Part shown: piece after piece, positions 8,359 through 16,416 of the stretch | How the letters are laid out: each line of letters begins with the position of its first letter | Position numbering within the stretch: the stretch's first letter is position 1 | Origin: Deltaproteobacteria bacterium | Lineage (GTDB): Bacteria; Myxococcota_A; Polyangia; JAAYKL01 | Length of the DNA stretch: 64,000 nucleotides | Reading direction: 5' to 3' | Assembly (NCBI GenBank): GCA_016935665.1 | Contig: JAFGQN010000096.1 | Span: forward strand, 33,970-97,969 | Notes under the pieces: model-generated | Database searches by the model: none | What the model saw: only the letters and a program-made list of their open reading frames with translations | Told to the model about the DNA's origin: nothing | Translations under genes and position numbers: made by a program

Positions 8359-9015
8359 TTAGTTGAACGCCACTCTAACCACTCCTCCAAAACTGACAAA
8401 GCCTTCCTTTTCCCACTTTTTTGAACCCGTGCACATCGTGGTGCCACGAGACGTAACGCAGGATTTTTGAGAAAGCCAGATTGTATACGTCACATCTGCG
8501 CCAATCCCCCAATGGCGATTTTTGAAGTTGTAATACAACGCGGCATGTCCACCAGGATACAGCCCGGTATTGACTGCCTTAGTGGTCACCCCCATGGTGG
8601 CGGCGTCCAGGTGCATCCGTCCAACGCCTATGGTGGGGCCCACAGACAATTGGATTCGGTCGAATGCGCCCAGTATGTCGAACCGAGGGGTGAAAAAGAA
8701 GACGGTAAATGTGCCGGATGCATCAACCGAGTCTACCTTTTCCAGGGCAATCGCGCCGTGTTGAAACGTGGTTTCCATCGACACAAATCGTCCCAGCTGC
8801 ACGCCGAATGACAGGCGACCACTTGGCGCCATATTGTAGGCATCTGCGCCTTTTCCCGTATGTCGTCCCGTGTGCAGAGCGCCTGCGAGATACGGCCGCG
8901 TGTCAAAGGCGGGGACATTGGGGGCACAGAGCAATACCATTGCAACAATCAATGCCAAAAAACGCATGTCTTTCAACAGGGGAGATGCGGTCGACTGTTT
9001 TCTGCCGTTTTTCAT
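8359..9015 (-). CDS. Outer-membrane beta-barrel protein (OmpA/OmpW-like size)
   Basis: A 218-residue protein with a long N-terminal signal (positively charged, then LALIVAMVLLCAPNVPA) followed by alternating polar/hydrophobic strands: RPYLAGALHTGRHTG, LSFGVQLGRFVSMETTF, QLSVGPTIGVGRMHLD, GHAALYYNFKN, and a C-terminal strand ending in VAFN. Two cysteines close together (SCVTSRGTTMC) may form an external-loop disulfide. The pattern fits an eight-stranded barrel of the outer-membrane-protein beta-barrel type. The start at 9015 has an AAGG site; an internal Met at 8967 is possible. It lies five bases downstream of the lipoprotein phosphatase gene on the same strand, so they form an operon. Confidence 0.7.
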   Translation of the reverse strand: MKNGRKQSTASPLLKDMRFLALIVAMVLLCAPNVPAFDTRPYLAGALHTGRHTGKGADAYNMAPSGRLSFGVQLGRFVSMETTFQHGAIALEKVDSVDASGTFTVFFFTPRFDILGAFDRIQLSVGPTIGVGRMHLDAATMGVTTKAVNTGLYPGGHAALYYNFKNRHWGIGADVTYTIWLSQKSCVTSRGTTMCTGSKKWEKEGFVSFGGVVRVAFN

Positions 9016-9020
9016 TTGAT

Positions 9021-10055
9021 TTACCTTGGGTCGTTCAAATCACATATCACGGCGTTGTGGTCCACCCGCGCCACTTTCTGTGGATATTCAAAATCCGCGT
9101 CCAGCTCACTCGACTTTACGATAAAGCATTCGCCCCGCGCAAAGTTGGTAACCACGCGGTCCAGACTGCGTGCGCCATAGCGTTGTGTGGATGCGGGGCG
9201 GCACATGTCATCCAGGGGAGAATGATCCTCAAACCGGTGCACTCCGCCCATGTACGAATTCCAGATGGAGCTGGCCACTACGTCCGTTGTGCGCGCGGGG
9301 TCGAAGTTCCAGTCTCCCAGAAGAATGCTCGGTATATCGGCATTGGCCGCCAGTCTGAATGTCTGCTGCACCTGAGCCTGCAGACAGCGCACACCGATAG
9401 CGGTGGGATGCGTATGAACGATTCGGATGGGCCCACGTGCCGTGTCCACGACCACATGAGATACTGTGGATTCGTCATCGCATGTATCTTCGTCGCTTTT
9501 GCAGTCTCCATATTGGCACGGTGCCATAGGCAACGGCATGGTGCGTGCGCCATCCATTACAAATTCTCCAGGGGCCACGCCCCGAATTTTCCCAAACCGT
9601 TTATGAACTCCCACACATTCAATATGGTGCCGTTCATCACAGACAATTGAGTAATCCGGCCCCAGAATCCGGCGAGCGGCGGGCTGAGCTTCAGAGCAGG
9701 TGTTTTCCGGATTTTTCTCGGAAAATGCTGCACAGGCTTTTGGGGAGAGCACTTCCTGCAACGCAATTACGTCCGGCTCGAACTGGGCGATTTTTTTGGC
9801 GATATGTCTTTCGTACGCTATTTTTTTTATTCGCAGCGAATACCTGGCATCACTGGTATCGGAATTGCCAATGTTGTAACTCATCACCGTCATGTTGGGG
9901 AGCGCGTCGTCGGGGATGTATCGGTCATCGCAATCTGGACTGGGCACACAGGCGACGCCAACAATCATCAGTGCACAAAAACAGGCGAGGGTGAACAGTG
10001 CGTTGGGACCAGTTGTTTTATGGCCTTTTTTTATGTGGCGTTGTGGGGTTGTCAT
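9021..10055 (-). CDS. Endonuclease/exonuclease/phosphatase (EEP) family lipoprotein
   Basis: A 344-residue protein with an N-terminal signal ending in the lipobox VGVAC. The rest is a full EEP domain: MSYNIG at the first strand, ALQEV (metal-binding Glu), HTHPTAIG, LLGDWNFDP (catalytic Asp/Asn) and a terminal DHNAVICDL (catalytic Asp-His). These are the hallmarks of Mg2+-dependent phosphodiesterases such as DNase I, sphingomyelinase and inositol phosphatases. A lipid-anchored copy acts outside the cytoplasm; extracellular DNA or phospholipid is a plausible substrate but cannot be distinguished. An AAGGAG lies seven bases from the ATG. Several cysteines in the mature part suggest disulfides. 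Confidence 0.85.
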   Translation of the reverse strand: MTTPQRHIKKGHKTTGPNALFTLACFCALMIVGVACVPSPDCDDRYIPDDALPNMTVMSYNIGNSDTSDARYSLRIKKIAYERHIAKKIAQFEPDVIALQEVLSPKACAAFSEKNPENTCSEAQPAARRILGPDYSIVCDERHHIECVGVHKRFGKIRGVAPGEFVMDGARTMPLPMAPCQYGDCKSDEDTCDDESTVSHVVVDTARGPIRIVHTHPTAIGVRCLQAQVQQTFRLAANADIPSILLGDWNFDPARTTDVVASSIWNSYMGGVHRFEDHSPLDDMCRPASTQRYGARSLDRVVTNFARGECFIVKSSELDADFEYPQKVARVDHNAVICDLNDPR

Positions 10056-10388
10056 ATGCAGACTCCTTATCCGAATGGGAACGTCCCACTCTGCCTAATC
10101 AACACATCCCCAAGGATGTTTGCAGCGGAGTTTCAGTGAACTGCAACCAGGTGTCGGTGAATCACGTATTATTGCCGGTGGATGCGTCAGCATCATTTAA
10201 CGACGACATCACCTGTCGAAGTCCCTGCTTCAACATTTGGAATTGCATTATTGGTACCAGAAGCGGGCCATTGCTGTTTTCCCCGTTTTTCAAAATAGAT
10301 GACAATTCCGGGTGATGACATTTCAAGTGAAAATGCTAAATATCAATAGTCCTTGAAATATCGTTGGAAAAGAAAAGTGGCGACGTCT
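10056..10388. other. Intergenic region of 333 bases
   Basis: No supported gene is present between the two minus-strand lipoprotein genes. A 42-codon minus-strand frame at 10193-10321 has no ribosome-binding site and is not called. The stretch may carry the promoter of the EEP lipoprotein gene starting at 10055, but no clear sigma-70 pair was recognised. Confidence 0.4.
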
Positions 10389-11036
10389 TCAGTTGGCGGA
10401 ATGGGGACGGCTGGTGTCACCGTGCTGGCGGGATGCTTCCAGAAGGATACCTTTTACGTCGCCCATAAAGCTTTTTGCATCGGCGTATTTGCGCAGGCCA
10501 AATGATGCATGGATTCCATCCTGAGTCCACATGCCAACCTCTCCAATAAATCCTTCGCCCTGGATGTCGGCGGTGCGTTCATAGGTAAAAAACAGATGCT
10601 CGCCATCGGCTCCCAGAATAAACACGTAGTAGCAATCCAGCGTATTCTGCGGCGAATCAAACGTCAGTAATGCGGCGCCTGCAGGATTAACCACATCAAC
10701 GGATATGCCTCTGGCAAACTCGGCAGAGACCACCTCGGTTGCGGTTTCCTTGAGCGCCTGAGTGTTGTGGTTGAGCAAATCCGTTAGAAAAGCGCCATCG
10801 GTCTGGAATGTCCAGTCGGGGAGCACCTGGTGCTGAAAAAGATAAATGCGTTTGTCCAGCGGCAACGCGGTGATGTCACCAACATCGCCATCATCCGCCA
10901 CATTGGGCAATTCGGATTGTGTGGCCGTGGTGTCTGTCGGCGGTGTGGAAGCCACGACCTGTGAACTGGACGATGCGCATGATGCCAACGCCAGCGGTAC
11001 AGTTATTGATACAAAGATGCATGAAAGCCATTTCAT
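10389..11036 (-). CDS. Lipoprotein, function unknown
   Basis: About 215 residues from ATG 11036, which has AAAGGAG seven bases upstream; a longer in-frame version adds sequence without signal character and is not favoured. The signal peptide ends in the lipobox LASC, followed by a Ser/Thr-rich segment and a folded domain of about 150 residues (LPDWTFQTDGAFLTDLLNHNTQAL ... DCYYVFILGADGEHLFFTYERTADIQGEGFIGEVGMWTQDG). The alternation of strands and helices could be a small alpha/beta fold, but I do not recognise the family. The gene is divergent from the cobalamin operon with about 300 bases before the riboswitch, and nothing shows it is part of that system. Confidence 0.68.
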   Translation of the reverse strand: MKWLSCIFVSITVPLALASCASSSSQVVASTPPTDTTATQSELPNVADDGDVGDITALPLDKRIYLFQHQVLPDWTFQTDGAFLTDLLNHNTQALKETATEVVSAEFARGISVDVVNPAGAALLTFDSPQNTLDCYYVFILGADGEHLFFTYERTADIQGEGFIGEVGMWTQDGIHASFGLRKYADAKSFMGDVKGILLEASRQHGDTSRPHSAN

Positions 11037-11335
11037 TTGAAGGACTCCTTTCCTGTTCGCGTCGCAATTCCGTGAGCGACATCGGTCTGTGACGGGCGTG
11101 GGGGGATTTGGGGACAATGAATATGATGTCATTTTTTTAATCTCAGCTGAATATTGCAAAATACCTATAATAAAGATTTGGTATATTTGGATTATTTCAA
11201 GTTTTCTGGATTTTTTTTGATGATTTCCAGCATTTGTTGGCGTCGCCTCCCAAAAGGGGCGCCCAAACCTTTCCCCTTGACTTTCGCCGATAAATCAGCG
11301 AAATGGTTTGCCGTTGCAGCAATACTGCTGACTTT
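11037..11335. other. Divergent promoter region upstream of the cobalamin operon
   Basis: No gene is seen. A consensus -10 hexamer TATAAT lies at 11166-11171 on the plus strand, but no good -35 accompanies it. A 22-base dyad, TTTCGC and GCGAAA arms with inner GAT/ATC, lies at 11282-11303, and a second small hairpin (CAGCA/TGCTG) at about 11317-11330. These may be operator or leader structures ahead of the riboswitch. Confidence 0.35.
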
Positions 11336-11339
11336 TAAA

Positions 11340-11500
11340 ACTAAAATTGAACCTTCGTTTTGGGGAAGCCGGTGAGAATCCGGCGCGGTCGCGCCACTGT
11401 GAACCGGAGTTCGTTCCATAGGCCACTGATTCAATGGAATTGGGAAGGTGGGACGGAATACGACAATTGTCGAACCCGGAAGCCAGGATATCCATACATG
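11340..11500 (+). ncRNA. Cobalamin riboswitch (RF00174-like)
   Basis: The leader contains the highly conserved cobalamin-aptamer blocks in order: a GGGGAAGCCGGTGAGAATC-type segment with CGGCGCGGTCGCGCCACTGT at about 11353-11400, a variable arm, then the closing GAACCCGGAAGCCAGGATA element at about 11474-11492. These blocks form the adenosyl/aquocobalamin-binding core with the B12 box (GCCACTG). The gene that follows is a TonB-dependent receptor and the operon is wholly corrinoid-related, so the assignment is strongly supported by context. Ligand binding is expected to lower expression. A hairpin just downstream (11509-11538) may be the expression platform. Edges are approximate. Confidence 0.95.
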
Positions 11501-11508
11501 GTTCATAT

Positions 11509-11538
11509 CATTAACCTTTTTTCCGATAAGGGTTAATG
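11509..11538 (+). promoter_or_regulatory. Hairpin between riboswitch and btuB-like gene, possible expression platform
   Basis: CATTAACC (11509-11516) pairs perfectly with GGTTAATG (11531-11538), with a 14-base loop containing TTTTTTCC. There is no poly-T after it, so a simple intrinsic terminator is unlikely. The CCTTTT just after the first arm is complementary to AAAAGG at 11559-11564, the presumed ribosome site of the next gene, so two exclusive pairings could switch translation. This is inferred by eye. Confidence 0.45.
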
Positions 11539-11576
11539 TTTGACACTGCTCTTCGCGCAAAAGGGTTGGGTTGAAA

Positions 11577-13733
11577 ATGAACTTTCACTCCCTCTTACCG
11601 CGCTGTTGCGAGGGAGACCGGTTCCTCCAGCATCTCGGTTTTGTTATCTGTGCTCTCCTGGTTGTCTGTGGGCGGATAGCCGTGGCAGATGATACCGTCG
11701 AAGACGTGTCCTTGGACGATGAATCTGTGGACTGGGCGGCGTTCGATGACTTCGATGAGGGCAGTGCTGATGAATTTGAAAGTGATATTCATGGGTTAAC
11801 CGCTTCTCCCGTCGATGAAACCACTGCCGCTGCTGAATCGGTTGATGTCTCCAATGAACATAAAAAGTATAATTCTGTAAGCGAAGTACTGGGGCAGCGT
11901 GTCGGGGTTCAGGTGCGCACCATGGGCGGACCGGGGACGTACAGTGTGGCGAGTATCCGGGGCGCTGATGCACCGCAGGTGGCCATTTATCTGGACGGCA
12001 TATTGCTGAATTCCGGTGGGTTTTCCTCTGTGGACCTGGGTGACCTTAGCCTGGATGGTCTGGAAAGAATCGATGTGTATCGCGGGACGACACCCGTCTC
12101 GCTGGGATTGGGCAGCATTGGCGGCGCCATTTCCCTGCAAAGCAGAAAAGCAGAGGGCACTTCCACGGAACTGGTTGCAGGGGCAGGATCGTGGGGGGCC
12201 AAAAAGGCGACGGCGTTTCACCGGGCCACCCATGGAAAAGTGAACCTGCTGCTGATTTTGGGCGTGGCAGGCGCAAAGGGTGATTTCGAGTATCTCAACA
12301 CCAAAGGCACGTGGCTGACTGACGATGACGACGAGGTGATGCGGCGCGAAAACAATGACTATGTTGGGGTGTCTGCGCTTACCAAACTGTCCACAAAGAT
12401 TGGGCGCTCAAAAGTCACATTTTTTAATGACCTTTACGTAAAAGATCAGGGGGTTGCCAGCGGGGAAACCATTCCAGGAGCAACGGCAACCCTTAAATCC
12501 CTCAGAGAACTGGCCGCTATCCAGGGGGAACGATTCTTCAACGAAAATCACGCGTTCCTTTGGTCGCTGAGTTACATGTTTCAGCAGAGTGTGTTTTACG
12601 ATCCGGACAGTACGCTGGGCGTTGGCCATCAAAACCAGCGATTGCGCGCCAATACCGCGTCGGGATTTGGGGTTTGGCGGTACCTGGGGAAAAAATCAAT
12701 TCAGTTTGATGTGCGGTTGGAAAGCAAGGTCGGAACATTTGTTGCGGAGGATTTTCTCTCGTCGGATGGACCACAGCCGGGGGTGCGATATCAGCTGGGT
12801 TCAGGCCTGGAAATACGATGGTCACCGGTAAAGGGAGTGCATGTTGTTCCATCGGTCCGCTATTTGTATGAGCACACCAGCAGTGAACTTCCCCCGGCAA
12901 TGGGGCAGCGGGATTCCCAAAGCATTTTGCGCAACGATCATTATGTCTTGCCTTCAGTGGGCGTTCGCTGGCAATTGTCCAGCCGGCATACGTTTTTAAC
13001 CAATGTGGGCCGCTATGTCCGCACGCCGGATTTGTTTGAAATGTTTGGCGATCGCGGTTCAACCACTGGTAATTCTGATTTGATTGCCGAGAAGGGATTC
13101 AATGCGGATGCCGGCATGAAGTATGATTTTGAGAGGGGCACCGGATTTTTTAAAACCGCGCGGGCCTACATGGGGGTGTTTGGCAGCTGGAGCGATGACC
13201 TGATTGCTTACGTGCATAACTCCCAGGATACGGTGCGCGCCGCAAATATTTCTTCTGCCCGGACGCTGGGGTTGGAATTGTCACTGAATGTTTCTCTTTG
13301 GTCGTGGCTGATGCTGGAGGGCAATTATACGTACATGGAATCAATAAATCGGTCCAGGCGGCCGGAGTATTGGGAAAATCGTCTGCCAGGGCGACCCGCT
13401 CACGAGGCATACGCAAAGATTTCGCTAAGACATCAGCTTTCCCAATGGAAGGGCTCTCTGTGGGCAGATGGCGAGATTGTTGGTGACAATTTTACCGATG
13501 AAGCCAATTTGCATCACGATGTGCTGGGCAGAGCGTTGTTGGGCTCTGGATTGCAAATGGAGTACCTGCCTGCACGACTGACGTTAACATTCGAAATTAA
13601 AAACCTGCTCAATACCATTCAGGTTGAAGATGAAGATAAAGATAACGGCGTTCGCATGCGGTCGCTGAGGGACTATAGCTCGTTTCCGCTACCGGGACGA
13701 ACCATCTTCGCTACCCTTCACTGGAAGGTATGA
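11577..13733 (+). CDS. btuB: TonB-dependent outer-membrane corrinoid receptor (BtuB-like)
   Basis: About 718 residues. After a signal peptide and an unusually long acidic N-terminal region (about 65 mature residues) comes a plug domain: VSEVLGQRVGVQVRTMGGPGTYSV, IRGADAPQVAIYLDGILLN, ERIDVYRGTTPVSLG, GGAISL. A 22-strand barrel pattern with frequent aromatic strand ends follows to the final FATLHWKV. Riboswitch control and downstream corrinoid genes make cobalamin or other corrinoids the likely cargo. No certain TonB box could be picked out; TVEDVSL near the mature N-terminus is a candidate. ATG 11577 is used; TTG 11571 is nearer the AAGGG and equally possible. It is first of thirteen co-directional genes. 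Confidence 0.9.
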   Translation: MNFHSLLPRCCEGDRFLQHLGFVICALLVVCGRIAVADDTVEDVSLDDESVDWAAFDDFDEGSADEFESDIHGLTASPVDETTAAAESVDVSNEHKKYNSVSEVLGQRVGVQVRTMGGPGTYSVASIRGADAPQVAIYLDGILLNSGGFSSVDLGDLSLDGLERIDVYRGTTPVSLGLGSIGGAISLQSRKAEGTSTELVAGAGSWGAKKATAFHRATHGKVNLLLILGVAGAKGDFEYLNTKGTWLTDDDDEVMRRENNDYVGVSALTKLSTKIGRSKVTFFNDLYVKDQGVASGETIPGATATLKSLRELAAIQGERFFNENHAFLWSLSYMFQQSVFYDPDSTLGVGHQNQRLRANTASGFGVWRYLGKKSIQFDVRLESKVGTFVAEDFLSSDGPQPGVRYQLGSGLEIRWSPVKGVHVVPSVRYLYEHTSSELPPAMGQRDSQSILRNDHYVLPSVGVRWQLSSRHTFLTNVGRYVRTPDLFEMFGDRGSTTGNSDLIAEKGFNADAGMKYDFERGTGFFKTARAYMGVFGSWSDDLIAYVHNSQDTVRAANISSARTLGLELSLNVSLWSWLMLEGNYTYMESINRSRRPEYWENRLPGRPAHEAYAKISLRHQLSQWKGSLWADGEIVGDNFTDEANLHHDVLGRALLGSGLQMEYLPARLTLTFEIKNLLNTIQVEDEDKDNGVRMRSLRDYSSFPLPGRTIFATLHWKV

Positions 13734-13779
13734 GATGTCTTTAAACGAAACAGGAAAATCATTTGAAAGGATATAAGAG

Positions 13780-15033
13780 ATGACAACTTTTACCAACAAA
13801 CTGCGTTTTTTACTGCCGGCAATGTGTCTGGTGGTGGTGTTTGGGGGATGCGAAGATTCAGTGACAGATTATAGCAATCTCACTTCGGGGGATACGGCGA
13901 CCTCGAGCGACACCGACACGATGGTAACCGGAACAGATAATATTGGCATTCCAGGAACCGATTCGGATTCGGTTTTGGACACCGACAGCAGTTCTGATTC
14001 TGCCAGCGACTCAGCAGTGGTCACACCTGTGGCCACCAACGCGGTTGTGATGACCAGCGACTACGAATCGGGGGCGGTTTCGGTATTGGCGACAGGGACC
14101 CGTTCGCAGGTGGGTGACCGGCTGGTTGTCCATTCTGATACGGTGTGTCGATACGATGCCATTACCGACAACGTGTTTTTGGTTTCCAGACTGGGGTCCG
14201 ACGCTGTGACCGTGTTGAGCCCCAAGGCGGATTTTGCGCCAATTCAGCAATATTCCGTTGATCCGGGAACAAATGCACAGGACATCGCGGTGGTCAGCGC
14301 AGAACGCGCATATGTGCCCCGATTTGCGTCAGCGGATATCCTGGTGGTGAACCCATTGACCGGGGCAAAACTTGGTCGGGTTGACGCGTCGCCTTATGCG
14401 GATGCCGACGGCAATCCGGAAGCGGCGCAGGCAATTTACAAAGATGGCGTGGTGTATGTGACCCTGCAGCGCCTGGATCCCTCATGGCAAACCACTGCCT
14501 ACAGTTCGGTGCTGATGATTGATGCCGCATCAGGCGCCGTGCAAAAAGAGGCAAAACTGACAGGGAAAAATCCCACCGGTGTGCTGCGGTTCAACGACAC
14601 GTTGCAGGCCTTCATCCTGGCTGAAACGGGCGCTTACGGCGTGTTGGATGGTGGTGTTGAAACCCTGAAAGCCGATGGCACCCCCAGCGGCATGATTGTG
14701 ACCGAGCAAACCCTGGGCGGTGATGTGATGGATGCCATCGTGACCAAACCTGATTTGGGATTTGCCGTGATTGGCGTCCCCGGCGCCGATGGCGCCAATA
14801 CCCAGCTGGTCACATTCAATCCTATGACCGGGGCCAAAGGTCAAATCCTTATCGCGTCAGAGGGCTATGCCATGTCTTTTATGGCGTTGCTTGGTCAAAA
14901 AGAGATTTGGGTGTCCGATCGTCATTTCACAAACTCAGGTGTGCGCGTTTTTGATGCAAAGACAGCAGCGGAACTGACACCAGCCCCTGTGAATGTGGGA
15001 TTGCCCCCAGCAATGATTTGTTTTGACAGGTAA
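13780..15033 (+). CDS. Surface lipoprotein with YncE/BtuG-like beta-propeller
   Basis: A 417-residue protein with lipobox FGGC, a Ser/Thr/Asp linker (residues about 27-85), and then repeated propeller-type blades of about 40 residues: GSDAVTVLSPKADFAPIQQYSV, ASADILVVNPLTGAKLGRV, SSVLMIDAASGAVQKEAKL, NTQLVTFNPMTGAKGQI, SGVRVFDAKTAAEL. Such blades with xxDxxTG turns are typical of YncE-like seven-bladed propellers. In Bacteroides, BtuG is a lipoprotein propeller that binds cobalamin on top of BtuB; the same design directly after a BtuB-like gene suggests an analogous capture protein. That role is inferred. AAAGGATATAAG precedes the ATG. It lies between btuB and cbiR. Confidence 0.8.
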   Translation: MTTFTNKLRFLLPAMCLVVVFGGCEDSVTDYSNLTSGDTATSSDTDTMVTGTDNIGIPGTDSDSVLDTDSSSDSASDSAVVTPVATNAVVMTSDYESGAVSVLATGTRSQVGDRLVVHSDTVCRYDAITDNVFLVSRLGSDAVTVLSPKADFAPIQQYSVDPGTNAQDIAVVSAERAYVPRFASADILVVNPLTGAKLGRVDASPYADADGNPEAAQAIYKDGVVYVTLQRLDPSWQTTAYSSVLMIDAASGAVQKEAKLTGKNPTGVLRFNDTLQAFILAETGAYGVLDGGVETLKADGTPSGMIVTEQTLGGDVMDAIVTKPDLGFAVIGVPGADGANTQLVTFNPMTGAKGQILIASEGYAMSFMALLGQKEIWVSDRHFTNSGVRVFDAKTAAELTPAPVNVGLPPAMICFDR

Positions 15034-15034
15034 C

Positions 15035-15862
15035 ATGACATCAACTCATACACCATCATTGCCTTTGGGTATCCCGCCTTTGTCGGGGCGATTTTCGTTT
15101 CGTCTGGGCGCCACATCTTATGTGGTGCCGGCGGATTTACTGCCCAATATTGAAGCCCTGGCCGGACTGGTGGACGATGTGGAAGTGGTGCTGTTTGAAT
15201 CGGAGGCGTTCTCCAACCTGCCTGGAGAGGACGTGATTGAGCGCATGGCACAGATTGGGCAGCAGCATGGCATGAGTTTTACCATTCACTTTCCCCTGGA
15301 TGTGTCTTTGGGAGATGCCGATGAGGACGAGCGGGTGCGCGGTGTTCATCAGTGCCTGCGCATTGTTGAGCTGACCAGGCCGCTTTTGCCGTTTGGGTAC
15401 GTATTGCATTTGATGTGTCCAAACGAAATGGCGTCATCGACGGCTCTAAGACGCCGCTGGCAGGAGCGCTGTGTGGATTCGGTGAAGCATGTTTTGGACT
15501 CGGGCGCTGTGGCCCCAGGGGATATTTGCGTGGAAAACCTCTCGTATCCCTTTGAATACGCCTACCCCGTGGTGGAAATGCTGAATCTGTCGGTGTGTAT
15601 GGACGTGGGGCATGTGCTGATGAATGGATATGATTATCACCAGCATTTTCAGCGCTATTGGGAGCGAACGCGGGTGATGCATCTTCACGGACTTTGGGAG
15701 GGCGCTGACCATTGTGCGCTGACCCATTTGCCCAAAGAGATTCTCGGTCAGATTTTAGAAAACGCCGCCGCGTCGGATACCGAGCGCGTGCTGACCATGG
15801 AAGTGTTTGGCACGGACAATTTTGTGGCGTCGATGGGCGTGATGAAAGGGATGCTGCCATGA
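15035..15862 (+). CDS. cbiR: Cobamide remodelling phosphodiesterase CbiR-like (AP endonuclease 2 fold)
   Basis: About 275 residues with xylose-isomerase/AP-endonuclease-2-like TIM-barrel features: a strand with HFPLD (His near residue 85), LHLM, the metal-ligand Glu in VENLSYPF (about 167), Asp and His in MDVGH (about 190 and 193), HLHG (216-218) and a terminal MEVF. CbiR from Akkermansia belongs to this superfamily and hydrolyses the phosphoribosyl bond in the nucleotide loop of cobamides, which starts lower-ligand replacement. The immediate overlap with cobU (ATGA, 15859-15862) supports the role. A TTG at 15023 is an alternative start; ATG 15035 lies just after the previous stop. Substrate specificity is inferred from family and context. 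Confidence 0.82.
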   Translation: MTSTHTPSLPLGIPPLSGRFSFRLGATSYVVPADLLPNIEALAGLVDDVEVVLFESEAFSNLPGEDVIERMAQIGQQHGMSFTIHFPLDVSLGDADEDERVRGVHQCLRIVELTRPLLPFGYVLHLMCPNEMASSTALRRRWQERCVDSVKHVLDSGAVAPGDICVENLSYPFEYAYPVVEMLNLSVCMDVGHVLMNGYDYHQHFQRYWERTRVMHLHGLWEGADHCALTHLPKEILGQILENAAASDTERVLTMEVFGTDNFVASMGVMKGMLP

Positions 15863-16392
15863 AAAAAGTGATGCTGATTACCGGCGGCGCGCGCAGCGGC
15901 AAGAGCCGGTTTGCCCTGGAACTGACCAATGGAAAGCAACATCGTGCGTTTATTGCCACGGCAACGGTGACGGACCCGGAGATGGCGTCGCGCATTTTGA
16001 AACATCGAGAGGAGCGCGGGGATGATTTTGCCACCATTGAAGCACCGCTGGATTTGGCCTCGGCGTTAACGTCGATTTCATCTGAAACGGAGATTGTCGT
16101 GGTGGACTGTTTAACCGTGTGGCTGGGCAACCTGATGCATCAACACGGCATGTCTGACCAGCGGTACGACGAAGTAACGGCATTTTTAGACACCATCGCC
16201 AATCCGCCCTGTGACGTGGTGATTGTTTCCAATGAGCTGGGCATGGGTATTGTGCCGGAAAATCAAATGGCCCGCTGGTTTCGCGATGTGGCGGGACGAC
16301 TGAATCAGGAGGTGGCGAGATGCGCCACTGATTTGGTGTTTATGGTGAGCGGGTATCCCCTGTGGATAAAAGGGGATGCGCCGGATTGTTGA
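15859..16392 (+). CDS. cobU: Adenosylcobinamide kinase / adenosylcobinamide-phosphate guanylyltransferase
   Basis: 177 residues, the usual CobU length. The P-loop GGARSGKSRFALEL lies at residues 9-22, TATVTDPEMASRILKHREER corresponds to the region holding the guanylylated His, and VVDCLTVWLGNLM and VSNELGMGIVPE are further CobU signatures. The enzyme phosphorylates adenosylcobinamide and then transfers GMP to give adenosylcobinamide-GDP. It would therefore also take up cobinamide phosphate released by CbiR. The start overlaps the cbiR stop by four bases, suggesting translational coupling. Gap to cobT is 24 bases. A much longer in-frame extension upstream lies inside cbiR and is rejected. Confidence 0.95.
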   Translation: MKKVMLITGGARSGKSRFALELTNGKQHRAFIATATVTDPEMASRILKHREERGDDFATIEAPLDLASALTSISSETEIVVVDCLTVWLGNLMHQHGMSDQRYDEVTAFLDTIANPPCDVVIVSNELGMGIVPENQMARWFRDVAGRLNQEVARCATDLVFMVSGYPLWIKGDAPDC

Positions 16393-16416
16393 ACGTAAAC
16401 ATAGGAGTTTGTTTAA

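Noticed and set aside
10193..10321. 42-codon minus-strand frame in the gap before the EEP lipoprotein
   Set aside because: No ribosome site, no recognisable family and too short to support.
11509..11538. Intrinsic terminator after the riboswitch
   Set aside because: The stem is good but there is no T run after it; it is listed as a possible expression platform instead.
15712..15858. Longer in-frame start for CobU, adding 49 residues
   Set aside because: It lies wholly within cbiR, has no ribosome site, and CobU begins normally at 15859 just before the P-loop.
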